Shown here: one piece after another, positions 1 through 8,920 of the stretch
Numbering within the stretch: position 1 is the first letter of the stretch
Layout: the number at the start of each line of letters is the position of its first letter
Assembly (NCBI GenBank): GCA_022616435.1
Contig: JAKEET010000204.1
Coordinates: forward strand, 1-38,309
Length of the DNA: 38,309 nucleotides
Source: Gemmataceae bacterium
Lineage (GTDB): Bacteria > Planctomycetota > Planctomycetia > Gemmatales > Gemmataceae
Direction: 5' to 3'
Translations under genes and position numbers: made by a program
The notes under the pieces: model-generated
What the model was told of the DNA's origin: nothing
What the model saw: only the letters and a program-made list of their open reading frames with translations
The model's database searches: none

Positions 1-486
1 ATCCATACCCCAGAGCGAGCCGGGATGCACTCTCTTTCCCTCCTGGGGAATTCTGTCTTCTACTTCTGCAGAACGACCCACAGATTCTTGGGGAGACCCA
101 TCCGAAGGGGCATCGAAGCCGTGAAGCCGCGTGCATTGGCTTGTGTCGTCATTGGCGACCACTCCGATCACCCGTGGACCCATCAAGTGCAGCACAAGAC
201 TCAACGAGTAGTTTTGGAGCACGGTTTTCGCTTGGCCGAAATGCTACCGGAGTTCCACCGCTACCACCTGGACGACGAGCCTAACCTGACATCTTGTTCG
301 ATGGTCTTTGATAGGGAATCAGGCCTTTGTTCCGATTACGCGAGTCAAACGCTTAGCGCGGACCACTTGAGGAATTTTTACGGACAGGAAAGCCCGTTGC
401 GGTGTCGGTACGTTCGCGACTTGACGAACGGGGGAAGGTTTCAATCACGCGACGTGAGTTTGGAACCCCTTGAAGGAGTCGATTAA
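1..486 (+). CDS. Hypothetical protein, 5'-partial
   Basis: The frame is open from the window edge; the first in-frame ATG is at 25 and the stop is TAA at 484-486. Codon use looks coding, with a mix of third positions that is less GC-rich than the housekeeping genes further right. I recognise no domain. The visible protein is polar, rich in His, Arg and Asp, with no signal peptide or membrane segment. Its stop lies within the spacer between the Shine-Dalgarno and the ATG of the next gene, so the two are probably co-transcribed and translationally coupled. The true start may lie outside the window; the N-terminal 30 residues after ATG 25 are less convincing than the rest. It could also be the 3' end of a longer gene. 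Confidence 0.5.
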   Translation: MHTPERAGMHSLSLLGNSVFYFCRTTHRFLGRPIRRGIEAVKPRALACVVIGDHSDHPWTHQVQHKTQRVVLEHGFRLAEMLPEFHRYHLDDEPNLTSCSMVFDRESGLCSDYASQTLSADHLRNFYGQESPLRCRYVRDLTNGGRFQSRDVSLEPLEGVD

Positions 487-487
487 G

Positions 488-1069
488 ATGGAGCAACTGC
501 CTAAGAGATTCTTGTTCATGAAGGTTGGCAATCATGCCGGCGAAACATGGGAACAGATTCTTGCTCGAAAAAAGCGCGAGTTCGAGGACACCGGCATGAT
601 TTTTTGGGGATACGGGGGGAACGCCTGCCACCCGATCAGCCAAGTTCAACCTTTCGCACGAATAACCCTCAAAGAGCAAGAGAGCATTTGCCTGGTAATG
701 GAGCCGATTGACTCGCGTGCTGATCCAGCTGTCCTTCCCGCAACCGAATACTCACGTGACGGAGTTGTTTGGGAGCCCCTACCGAAGGGAATTAAGGTAA
801 CTGGATCACGGTACGCGTTCGTTTTGGATGAAATCAAGCCCGGCGACCTCGAAATATCGCTGAATAAATACGAGGTGGGAATTGGTCGCAGCTTGGGGAA
901 GGGGGCCGACTCATACCTCACCGGCCACACTGACAAGGCCTGCCTCGTCGAAAGCAGCAAGCCGCATGAGACAGCCTCATCGTCCCCAAAGCTCGTAAGA
1001 AAATTGGGGTACGTCGCAAAGCTCAAAGAGCCGTTTGCCGTGCTTCTGCGGGGTCCGCATGCCGAATGA
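488..1069 (+). CDS. Conserved protein of unknown function (WGYGG family)
   Basis: A 193-residue soluble protein. I chose ATG 488 because AAGGAG at 473-478 sits nine bases upstream; a TTG at 470 in the same frame is less likely. Near the N-terminus it has KRFLFMKVGNH, then ETWEQILARKK, FWGYGGNACHP and later GIKVTGSRYAFVLDE, VGIGRSLGKGADSYL and DKACLV. This pattern matches, from memory, an uncharacterised family scattered across bacteria; I know of no assigned activity. The Trp-Gly-Tyr-Gly-Gly and Cys-His residues are the obvious conserved core. It directly follows another small orphan gene and converges on a restriction-modification gene 38 bases away, so a defence or mobile-region context is possible but unproven. 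Composition is lower in GC than the window average, hinting at transfer. Confidence 0.75.
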   Translation: MEQLPKRFLFMKVGNHAGETWEQILARKKREFEDTGMIFWGYGGNACHPISQVQPFARITLKEQESICLVMEPIDSRADPAVLPATEYSRDGVVWEPLPKGIKVTGSRYAFVLDEIKPGDLEISLNKYEVGIGRSLGKGADSYLTGHTDKACLVESSKPHETASSSPKLVRKLGYVAKLKEPFAVLLRGPHAE

Positions 1070-1107
1070 GCTGGATTTCTTCAGGGCTTTTGAACACTGG
1101 TCTTCTC

Positions 1108-2217
1108 TTATTCGCAGGTTTTCGCCCGTTCCAAATTCAACTTCAACAGCCGTTCCAGAATATCCTCGTCCGCCAGATCCGCCGGCCAGCCGTAGGCGGC
1201 GGCGACGGCGGCGTCGAGCTTCTTGTGGGCCAGGTCGAGCCAGGTGGGGCGTTCGTTGTAGAGGTTGGTCAGGGTGCGTTTCTTCAGCTTCAGGGCGCAG
1301 TCGTCGTCCGTGGGGACCAGACGCGGGTAGCGGACCGTGCCGATGCCGCGCGCGTCGGCGTCGTGGACGTAGCGCGCCCAGGGGCCGGTGGTCGAGCCGG
1401 GGAACTCCAGCACCTCCTGCTTGGTCCACTCCGGCGGGTTCAGCCAGGCGGTGCGCAGCGTGTCGAGTTCCTTCGCCGCGGCGGCGATGGCGGCTTGCTG
1501 GTCGGGCGTCGCGTTCGGAAAGGGGAAGGTTTCGAAACAGCTCGTCGGCGTATAACGGAACCCACTTTCGCGCTCGCGGACCTGCGTGCCTTGTGCTCTT
1601 GCCCAGACCTCGTGTATCCGAGAATGCAAAATGCCAAAAAAGCAATCGTCGGAACGGGCAAAGACGAACATCGCACTATCGGGCAGTGTGGGTGCCATTA
1701 GCCAGGCAAACAAGCGAAACTTTGACACCCGCGGAGTCGCTAGAAAATGGGGTAGCGCGATCAGTGCTTGTCGCATGTCAACGCGGGGCCGTTCGTGAAG
1801 CCACCATGCTTTTATCGTTGTGCGCGACGCGCCTCGAATTTGCCTTAAGTGTGTCTGAACATATTGAAATGGCCCTTCGAACAGCGAAGCTTGGTCTTGG
1901 GGCAAGTCCATACCGAAATCAATGATCCACTTCTGTCGATTCCGCTGCGTAATGTCCATACCGTTCACCCACGGAACCACCACCCCAGAATTGGGTAAAC
2001 CATGTGGATTCGGTTGCTTCAGAAGGGCCATCGCGGTGTCTTGATCAATATCGAAAGGGCCCCCCTTTGTATCCCCCATAAACGAAATGCTCAGATTCGC
2101 AGGCAATACGCGCACTTGCGTGATGTCAGCATGAGCGGTCAGATTCGCATTGATCTGCGAGACCGGCGTGTTATCCAGAAGGCGAGAGCTGTCTTCGCCA
2201 GAATCGAAGCCGATCAT
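1108..2217 (-). pseudogene. MmeI-like RM enzyme, C-terminal (target-recognition) part
   Basis: This is the downstream half of a single-chain MmeI-type methyltransferase/endonuclease, separated from its first half by a frameshift near 2220. The first residues in this frame (MIGFDSGED) are exactly what family members carry after the motif ending the other fragment. It has the family pattern INANL, SISFMGDTKGG, PWVNGMDIT, WIIDFG, ATPRVSKFRLF, FFGILHSRIHE and FETFPFP, which form the target-recognition domain, then a helical tail ending around YGWPADLADEDILERLL. Length and ending look complete. The part from about 1560 to 2260 is visibly lower in GC than the flanks, as expected if the recognition module was exchanged. 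The piece has no plausible start or ribosome site of its own, so it is probably not translated unless the frameshift is a sequencing error or is bypassed. Confidence 0.85.
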
Positions 2218-4094
2218 CGAATATGCACATTTGCCCCGTCCAAGATCCAATCGCGATCACTGACGCCAAAATAGATGTCCCCTGTTTCTTTGATGCGTTT
2301 CAACACATCGCGATTTGCGCCGCCACGAATGCCTTGCGTTGCCAGCAATCCCGCGCGCTTCGAATGCTTGGCCCCGATCTGTAGCCTTGCCTTTTCGAAC
2401 CAATAGCAGCAAATGTCGGCTTCCGGTCTGACGCGGTCCTTCCACATGCCAAAAAGTTTCCCTACGTACGCATCGCCCAGTTCAGCTCGCATTCTCTTGC
2501 TACCCAAAAACGGCGGATTCCCCACGATAAACTCCGCCTCCGGCCATTCCGGCTCCTTCGGGTTCTCCGGGTCGCTCAGGTCGAGGATTGCGTCCATGTT
2601 CTTGATGTTCTCGAACGGCTCCAGCACCGGGTCGCTGGGGGCGACGAAGCCGTTCTGTTTCATCCATTGCAGGTAGCCGATCCAGATCACCACCTGGGCC
2701 AGCTCCTGAGCGAACGGGTTCACCTCGATCCCCAAAAGCTGCGTCGGCCGGACGTGCGGGAACGAGCTGATGTCGTACGGCAAAGAAGCAAAGGCGATCA
2801 CCTGTTTTTCCAGATCGAGCAGCAGGTGGATGGCGACGTACAGGAAGTTGCCGGAGCCGCATGCCGGATCGAGGATCTTGACGCTCGCCAGCCGATGCAG
2901 GAAATCTCCCAGGGTTTTCTCGATGGCCTTGCGGGTGCGCGTTGCCGCGGCCTTGTCGGATCGGCGGTTGGCGTCCTGCACCTTGACCCACAGCGCCTCG
3001 CACTTCGCCTTGACCGCCTCCCATTCGCGCCGCAAGGGCGCCATCACCACCGGCTCCAGCAGCGTGACGATGTCTTCCCGGCTTGTGTAGTGAGCGCCGA
3101 TCTGCGAGCGCTTGGCCGGGTCGAGCAGCCGTTCGAAGAGGGTGCCGAAGATCGAGGGCTCGACGTTGCTCCAATCCTTGCCGTTGACCTTGATGAGCAG
3201 CTCGATTTCGTCCCAGGTGAGATCGATGACGTCGGCGTCGGCGAACAGGCCGCCGTTGAAGTGGCGGATGACGTCGGCCCCGAACTCGCCGCCCGTCGCC
3301 ATCGCTTCGAACAGGTTCTTCAGCCGGCGCGAGAGCTGGACCGGCTCGCGCCGCGATGAGCCCAGGATGCGCTCGAACAGCTTGCCCTGCAAGAGGCCGA
3401 TGTCCTCGGCAAACATGCAGAACATCAACTTCATCAGGAAGCGGGCAATGCGGTGGGCTTGCTGTTCCGCGAATAAGCTGCCCTGTTGGGCGCGTTCGTG
3501 GAGACCTTCGGTCGGGCCATCGGCGGGGTCAGGAGACCCGCGCCGAGCAAGGCGGGCTTGCATGCTGTCGGCGAGGGCCGCGAACTCGTCCGCCAGCTCT
3601 TTGGTGATCTCGTCCGTCGTCTGGGTTGGCCGCAGTGCCTCAGGGTTGGTGAAGACCTTCTGGAGCAGATCGAGCGAGCCGGGGTCGCCGAGATTCAGCA
3701 AGCTGAAGCGATAGACGTGCTTGGCGGTGTTCGTGAAGTTGGTGTGGATTTCGAAGCGGTCGAGATCGCAGACGATGAGGAGCGGCGGGTTCTCCAGGTC
3801 TTCGCGGTAGAGCTGGAGCTGGTTGTAGGCGGCGTCGAGGTCCTTGTGCTTCTTCTTGTACTCCCAGCCGAAATGTCCCTTGAGCCACACATCCGCCCAG
3901 CCGTGCGAGCCGTCGGTCTTGCGGACGCCGCGCTCGAAGGTGTAGAAGGCGCCGTCGGAATCGACTTCGGCGGGTTTGGGCTGGCCGAGCAGGTCGCAGA
4001 GGTCGAGGAAGTGCTGCTGGTAAGCGCTGCGCTCGGAGAGGTTGGCGCGTTTCCACTTGTGGATGAATGCCTGGGGCGTCATGGGGGGCGTCAT
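2214..4094 (-). pseudogene. MmeI-like RM enzyme, nuclease + methyltransferase part
   Basis: N-terminal 626 residues of a type IIL (MmeI-like) restriction-modification protein that would cleave DNA and methylate adenine. From the start at 4094 (MTPPMTPQAFI; the second Met at 4082 is equally possible), a PD-(D/E)xK-type nuclease motif is seen as D68-x9-EYK80, the same spacing as the D-x9-ExK motif I recall for MmeI. Then comes a helical linker, SAM-binding motif I (DPACGSGNF, near residue 410) and catalytic motif IV (NPPF, near 525). Translation ends at a premature TGA at 2214-2216 just after WILDGANVHI. Adding one T at about 2220 would restore one frame of roughly 995 residues ending at 1108. 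No strong Shine-Dalgarno precedes the start. As read, the gene lacks its recognition domain and should be inactive. Confidence 0.88.
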
Positions 4095-4758
4095 GGACGG
4101 GATTATCGGGGATGAATCGGGCGTTGTCCAGCGCTCGCGAGAGAATCCACATAGTCCCGCCCACATCGCGGCACGCGTCCTGCGTCGGTTTGTTTTCGTT
4201 TGCGAAGCGCACCGCGACTTCGCCGGGTTCGCGGCGTCACCGAGGACGAACTGCTCGCCTGGCTGCGGCGGGCGCCGCCCTTCGACTTCGACGTGCCGGC
4301 TTTGCAAGCCGAACGGCAAAGTAGTCCTTGATTAGCCGACGGAGGTTTGCGCAACCAGCGGTTCAACGACATGGGGATCATCTCCTCGAATCAAAACGGG
4401 GCACCGCGCACGGCCGACGTATGTTCTCCTCGACCATCGCGGCGATGATCGGCCAGGTCGCCGCTTGCTGCCACGACGGCACGGTTCGCCTCTGGCCCGC
4501 GATGCCGTGATACACCACGGCCTAAGTCGATTGCCCTACCACCTCGGCGTAAAGCCCATCAACCGCGGCGGCAACCCAGTTTGCCGGCGTGCACCCTCGC
4601 GGCGGGGCCGCGATCCCCCGACATCCGGCGTGAATCTGAGCTAGATTGGAAGTACGGATGCAGCTGACTGCGTGACATATTATCGATCACTCCCGCCTGC
4701 GCGCGGTCATGCTAGCGAAGGATTGGCTTCAGGACCGCGCTTCGATAGGGGGAGTTGC
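4095..4758. other. Non-coding stretch with possible gene debris
   Basis: No convincing complete gene lies in these 664 bases. Two stretches look like gene debris. On the plus strand around 4218-4332 a frame reads GVTEDELLAWLRRAPPF and FDVPALQAERQ before a stop, with clean codon bias but no start. At about 4453-4509 a frame reads QVAACCHDGTVRLW, which resembles one blade of a WD40 repeat, common in planctomycete kinase fusions. Neither is long enough to assign. The segment separates the broken restriction gene from the kinase-like gene and may contain both promoters; I could not identify convincing -35/-10 pairs. Confidence 0.4.
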
Positions 4759-5994
4759 ATGCCCGTCATCGTGCCGAAAGATGGATTGGAGTCGCTCGGC
4801 AATTATGATCTTTTGGAAAAGATCGCCGCCGTCGGCGTCGGTTCCGTGTACCGGGGCCGGCGCCGCGCCACCGCCGAGCTGGTGGCGGTGAAGGTCATGC
4901 CGCCGTTTCGGGCGGGCAATGAGCTGGCCCTGCAGCGCTTCGCTCGAGAATGCCGCATCCTCAGCGGCTTGAACGACCCCAACATCGTCCGGGCCCTCGA
5001 TTTTGGCATTGAGGGGAACATCCCCTATCTCGTCATGGAGTTTGTGGACGGCGAAAGCCTGGGTGAGCGCATCGACCGCGAGGGATGCCTGCCGGAGGCC
5101 GAGGCCGTCCACGTCATCGCCCAGATCGCCCGTGCCCTGGATCGGGCCCACTGCCAGGGACTGGTTCACCGCCACGTCAAACCGGACAACATCCTCCTCA
5201 CCGCCGGCGGCGACGTCAAGCTGGCCGATCTGGGGTTGGCCAAGCATGTCGAAACGAGCACGCAACTGACCAAGACCGGGGGTTGTCTCGGCACGCCGAA
5301 TTTCATGGCCCCCGAGCAGTTCCGCGACGCCCGCTGCGTCGATAAGCGCTGCGACATCTACGCGCTGGCCGCGACCCTGTACATGGCGGTCACCGGGCAG
5401 TTGCCGTTCGCCGCGTCCAACCTGGTGGATTGTTGCCTGCGGAAATTCAAGAATGACTTGCCGCCGCCGCGCGAGTTGAACCCCGACCTGAGCGAGCGCG
5501 TGGACTGGGCGATCCGCCGCGCCATGAGCGCTGATCCCGCCGCCCGTCCGGCTTCGTGCGTCGAGTTCGTGGAGGACCTGACGGGCCGGAGCGAGAAGGT
5601 TCCAGGCGTTCCCAAGCGAGCGGCGCGGGCGGACTCGTGGTACGTCGTCTACGAGGACGCGAGCGGGACGAGTCAACAGACCAGCGGGCCCCAGCAAGAC
5701 ATCCGGCGCTCGCTGCAAGAAGGACTCCTGGGAGATGCCGAGAAGGTGCGCGTGAGCGCCTCCCAGAATGGACCGTTCGAGCCTTTGCGAAGCCTCGCGG
5801 AGTTTCGCGACCTGGTGGTGGCACTGCCCGCTCGGCCCAACGCCGAGACCGAGCCAGTCGATCAAGCCACGCCGTCCCCAACCGCGTGCCCGACGGGCGA
5901 TGCTCGTGAAACACCAGCCTGGCTGCCGGCGATCCTTGCGGTGCTCTTGGGGCTGGCCGGGTTCCTGGTTGGGCTGTATCTCCTGGCCAGGTGA
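4759..5994 (+). CDS. Ser/Thr protein kinase-like membrane protein, probable pseudokinase
   Basis: A 411-residue Hanks-type kinase fold. I chose ATG 4759 because a GGGGGAG ribosome site lies just upstream; an upstream GTG at 4672 lacks one. Subdomains visible: a degenerate glycine loop (IAAVGVGSVYRG), VAVK with Lys45, Glu in ECRIL, DLG with Asp157, MAPEQ and the late Arg in AARPAS. The catalytic loop reads VHRHVKPDNILL: the HRD aspartate is His139 (codon CAC at 5173-5175), so phosphotransfer is expected to be lost or strongly reduced. After the kinase fold comes a roughly 60-residue module (SWYVVYEDASG, then QNGPFEPLRSLAEF) resembling the GYF_2-like C-terminal regions of Gemmata-type kinases. 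A transmembrane helix (about residues 388-409) ends the protein, anchoring it with the kinase domain in the cytoplasm. A signalling or scaffold role is inferred. Confidence 0.9.
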   Translation: MPVIVPKDGLESLGNYDLLEKIAAVGVGSVYRGRRRATAELVAVKVMPPFRAGNELALQRFARECRILSGLNDPNIVRALDFGIEGNIPYLVMEFVDGESLGERIDREGCLPEAEAVHVIAQIARALDRAHCQGLVHRHVKPDNILLTAGGDVKLADLGLAKHVETSTQLTKTGGCLGTPNFMAPEQFRDARCVDKRCDIYALAATLYMAVTGQLPFAASNLVDCCLRKFKNDLPPPRELNPDLSERVDWAIRRAMSADPAARPASCVEFVEDLTGRSEKVPGVPKRAARADSWYVVYEDASGTSQQTSGPQQDIRRSLQEGLLGDAEKVRVSASQNGPFEPLRSLAEFRDLVVALPARPNAETEPVDQATPSPTACPTGDARETPAWLPAILAVLLGLAGFLVGLYLLAR

Positions 5995-6111
5995 AGGCGC
6001 CCGTCTACCCACATCGCATCACCAAGCAACGAGCGCTTTCCTCCGTGCCGCCGCGGCGTAAACTCAAGCTGGGCAGTTACTGCGTCCTCGATAGCGCTCT
6101 CGAAACGTCCC

Positions 6112-7512
6112 ATGAAAACGATCAGCCTGATCGCTTGCGTCGTTGGCGGGTTGGTCCTTTCGTCAAGCGGCCGATCGCCTACTCTCCGCGTCGGCTTCGG
6201 CGCCTGCGACATCACGCCGGCGCTTGACAAGAAGGTTTACATCGCCGGCTTCGGCAAGAACCGCGTCGCCAAGGGGGTCCACGATCCGCTCATGGCCCGC
6301 GTCATCGTCCTGGCCGACGGCCAGCGCAAGATCGCGCTCGCGTCCGTCGATCTCGTGGGACTGTTTCTTCCGGTCGTCGAGCGCATCCGCCAGCGGCTGC
6401 CCGGCTTTGCTTACGTTCTCGTTTCCAGCACGCACAACCACGAAGGGCCCGACACCCTGGGACTCTGGGGCCCCAACGCGTTCGTGAGCGGCGTCGATCC
6501 GGCGTACCTCAAACAGGTCGAAGACGGCGTCGTCAAGGCGATTCAGCAGGCCGACAGACAACTCGCGCCGGCCGCGGCGCGCCTCGGCCGGGTCCCGGTT
6601 CCCGAGCTGCTGAACGATAGCCGGGAACCGTACGTCAAGCACGACGACCTGGTCGCGTTGCAGCTCGACGACCCGAAGGGGAAGACGATCGGCCTGGTGG
6701 TGCAGTGGAACTGCCATCCCGAGGACCTGGGCGCGAAGAACACGGAGATCAGCGCCGATTACGTGTGGGCCACCGTGGCCCACCTCCACGAGCAACACGC
6801 CTGCCCGGTGGTGTACCTCACGGGGACCGTCGGCGGCTTGATGAGCTCGCTTCGTCTGGAGCTGAAGGACGGCCAGGGCAATCCGTTGAAGGAAGGGACG
6901 TTCGCCCGGACCGAAGCGTATGGCCGGCTGGTCGGCAAGGCGGCCGACAAGGCGATCGCCGCCGCCAAGCCGGTGACGCTGACGCCGTTCGCCGTGGAGC
7001 GCCGCGACCTGTTCCTGCCGATCGACAATCAACTGTACCTGCTGGCGTGGAAGCTGGGCGTGCTCGACCGGCAATCGTACCGCTGGACGGGAGATTGGCG
7101 AAGGGCCGAGCCGCTTGGCCCCGGCGACGCGAAGGCCGACCTCCGCAAGTGCATCAAGACGGAAATCGGCTGGCTGCGCCTGGGCGACCTGGACGTGGCG
7201 GCTATTCCCGGAGAGATCTACCCGGAGCTGGTGCTGGGCAAGGTGCAGGATCCGCCCGATGCCGGCGCCGATTTTCCGAAGGCCGCCGTCGAGCCGTCGA
7301 TCTACGGGCAGCTCACCGGCAAGCATCGCATGATCGTGGGTCTGGCAAACGACGAGATCGGCTACATCATTCCCAAGCGGCAATGGGACGAGAAGCCGCC
7401 GTACTGTTACGGCCGGATGCGACGGCAGTATGGCGAGGAAAACAGCCTCGGTCCGGAAACGGCGCCGCTGCTGTGCGAGGCGTTCCGGGTATTGACGCGA
7501 TCGGATCGCTGA
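6112..7512 (+). CDS. Neutral/alkaline ceramidase-like exported hydrolase
   Basis: A 466-residue protein with an N-terminal signal sequence (MKTISLIACVVGGLVLSSSG) followed by the start of the neutral/non-lysosomal ceramidase fold (VGFGACDITPA). Putative zinc ligands appear as SSTHNHEGPD and QWNCHPEDLG, both typical of the family. In its best-studied members the family hydrolyses the amide bond of ceramides; planctomycetes carry many paralogs with unknown substrates, and this one is shorter than the roughly 650-residue true ceramidases because it lacks the C-terminal immunoglobulin-like domain. It probably acts in the periplasm. It follows the kinase-like gene in the same direction after 117 bases, without a clear Shine-Dalgarno. 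The amide-hydrolase assignment is likely; the substrate is not known. Confidence 0.85.
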   Translation: MKTISLIACVVGGLVLSSSGRSPTLRVGFGACDITPALDKKVYIAGFGKNRVAKGVHDPLMARVIVLADGQRKIALASVDLVGLFLPVVERIRQRLPGFAYVLVSSTHNHEGPDTLGLWGPNAFVSGVDPAYLKQVEDGVVKAIQQADRQLAPAAARLGRVPVPELLNDSREPYVKHDDLVALQLDDPKGKTIGLVVQWNCHPEDLGAKNTEISADYVWATVAHLHEQHACPVVYLTGTVGGLMSSLRLELKDGQGNPLKEGTFARTEAYGRLVGKAADKAIAAAKPVTLTPFAVERRDLFLPIDNQLYLLAWKLGVLDRQSYRWTGDWRRAEPLGPGDAKADLRKCIKTEIGWLRLGDLDVAAIPGEIYPELVLGKVQDPPDAGADFPKAAVEPSIYGQLTGKHRMIVGLANDEIGYIIPKRQWDEKPPYCYGRMRRQYGEENSLGPETAPLLCEAFRVLTRSDR

Positions 7513-7522
7513 ATTCGCGAGA

Positions 7523-7837
7523 TTACTGCTGTCCAGCCCAGGGCATCGGCTGGGCCGGAATCGGGACGATGCGCGGCGGCGGTCCCATCGGGGTTGGCGT
7601 GGGCTGCGGCGGCACGAAGGCCGTCGGCGGGGTAAAGGTTGGCTGCGGCGCGACCAGGACCGGGCCTTCGGCGGTCGCCGGCACGCCGTCGTGGCCGGTC
7701 GTGACGTCGTAGCAGGTGCAGTCCTGCGCCGAGCCCTGGCGCCAGGCGCGAAAGTTGTCGAGCAAGCCGAAGCAGCCCGACGAGGTGAGCAGCAGGCCGC
7801 CAGCCAGGGTCAGCGTGGCCAGACGCGTGCGGACCAT
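7523..7837 (-). CDS. Small proline-rich lipoprotein
   Basis: A 104-residue protein. I prefer ATG 7837 (MVRTRLATLTLAGG) over an upstream start at 7882 because GGAAGGG precedes it and because the signal peptide then begins correctly. A lipobox is visible as LLTSSGC, so the mature protein would start at Cys with lipid attachment. The remainder has CTCYDV, then a low-complexity tail rich in Pro and Thr (TFTPPTAFVPPQP and TPTPMGPPP), which is likely unstructured. No enzymatic domain is present. It converges with the ceramidase-like gene, with about ten bases between the stops. Function unknown; cell-envelope location is inferred from the lipobox. Confidence 0.7.
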   Translation of the reverse strand: MVRTRLATLTLAGGLLLTSSGCFGLLDNFRAWRQGSAQDCTCYDVTTGHDGVPATAEGPVLVAPQPTFTPPTAFVPPQPTPTPMGPPPRIVPIPAQPMPWAGQQ

Positions 7838-8131
7838 AATCCCTTCCTTCTCGGTTCCGGGGTGGTTCCCTGCCGGGAACACAACAGGCGCTGGTGAGCA
7901 TGGGGCGGCGCGGCTGGACGTTGCCGCCCCGCGATTGAATCATGCGCGCCGGCCGCGGCTTGAGCAAATCCGGCGGGAAAGAATTGCCTGGGTTTCGTGG
8001 GCGGCGGTGAACTCGGCAAAGGTCGTGACGTTCGTACGGCTTACGAGAGAAGCGCCAAAAACGCGCGGAAATGTTAAAGACGGGAGCAACGCCGCCAACG
8101 AGCGACGGGGCAGGGCGGTGGGCATTGCCGG
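7838..8131. other. Intergenic region, no gene recognised
   Basis: This stretch lies between the lipoprotein start and the end of the ABC ATPase gene, both on the minus strand. The ribosome site for the lipoprotein lies at its left edge. I found no supported gene and no clear hairpin terminator for the ATPase gene in it. Confidence 0.4.
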
Positions 8132-8914
8132 TTACGCCGCCTGCGCCGTCGTGCTCAGCTGCGGGCTGGCCTCGACTTCGCGGATGTAATCGGCGATGAC
8201 GTCGTCCGGAGGACCGTCGGCGCGGAGCCGGCCTTGATCGAGCCAGAGCAAGCGCTCGCAGAACTGCTTCAAGAAATCCAGGTCGTGCCCGACCATGACC
8301 ACGATCTTGGCGCGGTTCATGAAGTCCTTCATCCGGTCCGAGGCCTTCTTGCGGAACGCCAGGTCGCCCGTCCCGAACACCTCGTCGATCAGCAGGATCT
8401 CGGGCGCGCTCGACGTGGCGATCGCGAACGCCAGCCGCATCACCATCCCCTGGGAATAGCAGCGCAGCGGCAGGTCCAGGAACTCCCCCAGCTCGCAGAA
8501 CTCGGCGATATCCTTGAGGCGCGGCCCGATGGTCGACGGCGTGTCGCCCTGCAAGTACGACCGGTAGTAGATGTTCTGCCAGCCCGACGCGTAGGGCTCG
8601 AAGCCCAGGGCAATGTCGAACAGGGCGTTGATCGTGCCGTCGACGCGGCGGGCGCCCCGCGCCACCGGGTAGATGCCGCCCAGGGTCCGCAGCAGCGAGC
8701 TCTTGCCGGCGCCGTTGCGGCCGATGACGCCGACGCGCTCGCCCTCGCCGATCCGGAAGCTGACGTCGCGCAGCGCCGCGATCATGCGCCGGTCCGGCAG
8801 GCGCTTGCCGCGGCGAACCAGGCGGCGCATGATGTGCTCCTTGAGCGTGATGCGCGGCCCTTTCAGCGGGTATTCGAGGTCGACGTGCTCCAGGGTGATC
8901 AACGCCATTCGCAT
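8132..8914 (-). CDS. ABC transporter ATP-binding protein (Wzt/TagH-like polysaccharide exporter)
   Basis: A 260-residue ATPase that would energise export of a lipid-linked polysaccharide through the adjacent permease. Walker A is GRNGAGKSSLL, the signature is YSQGMVMRLAFA, Walker B is EILLIDEVFGTGD with the D-loop characteristic of the Wzt/TagH group, and the H-loop is VGHD. The extra N-terminal segment before the Walker A (PLKGPRITLKEHIMRR) is also typical of this group. There is no C-terminal glycan-recognition domain, so it resembles short O-antigen or teichoic-acid exporter ATPases. The start could be ATG 8914 or ATG 8908; GAGAGG upstream fits either. It begins six bases after the permease stop, so they form one operon. 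Confidence 0.92.
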   Translation of the reverse strand: MRMALITLEHVDLEYPLKGPRITLKEHIMRRLVRRGKRLPDRRMIAALRDVSFRIGEGERVGVIGRNGAGKSSLLRTLGGIYPVARGARRVDGTINALFDIALGFEPYASGWQNIYYRSYLQGDTPSTIGPRLKDIAEFCELGEFLDLPLRCYSQGMVMRLAFAIATSSAPEILLIDEVFGTGDLAFRKKASDRMKDFMNRAKIVVMVGHDLDFLKQFCERLLWLDQGRLRADGPPDDVIADYIREVEASPQLSTTAQAA

Positions 8915-8920
8915 AGCCTC

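Noticed and set aside
353..1026. Minus-strand ORFs opposite the WGYGG gene
   Set aside because: They lack ribosome sites and family resemblance, while the plus-strand gene has both.
4453..4509. WD40-like blade (HDGTVRLW)
   Set aside because: Only about one blade, with no start or neighbours; recorded as possible debris, not as a gene.
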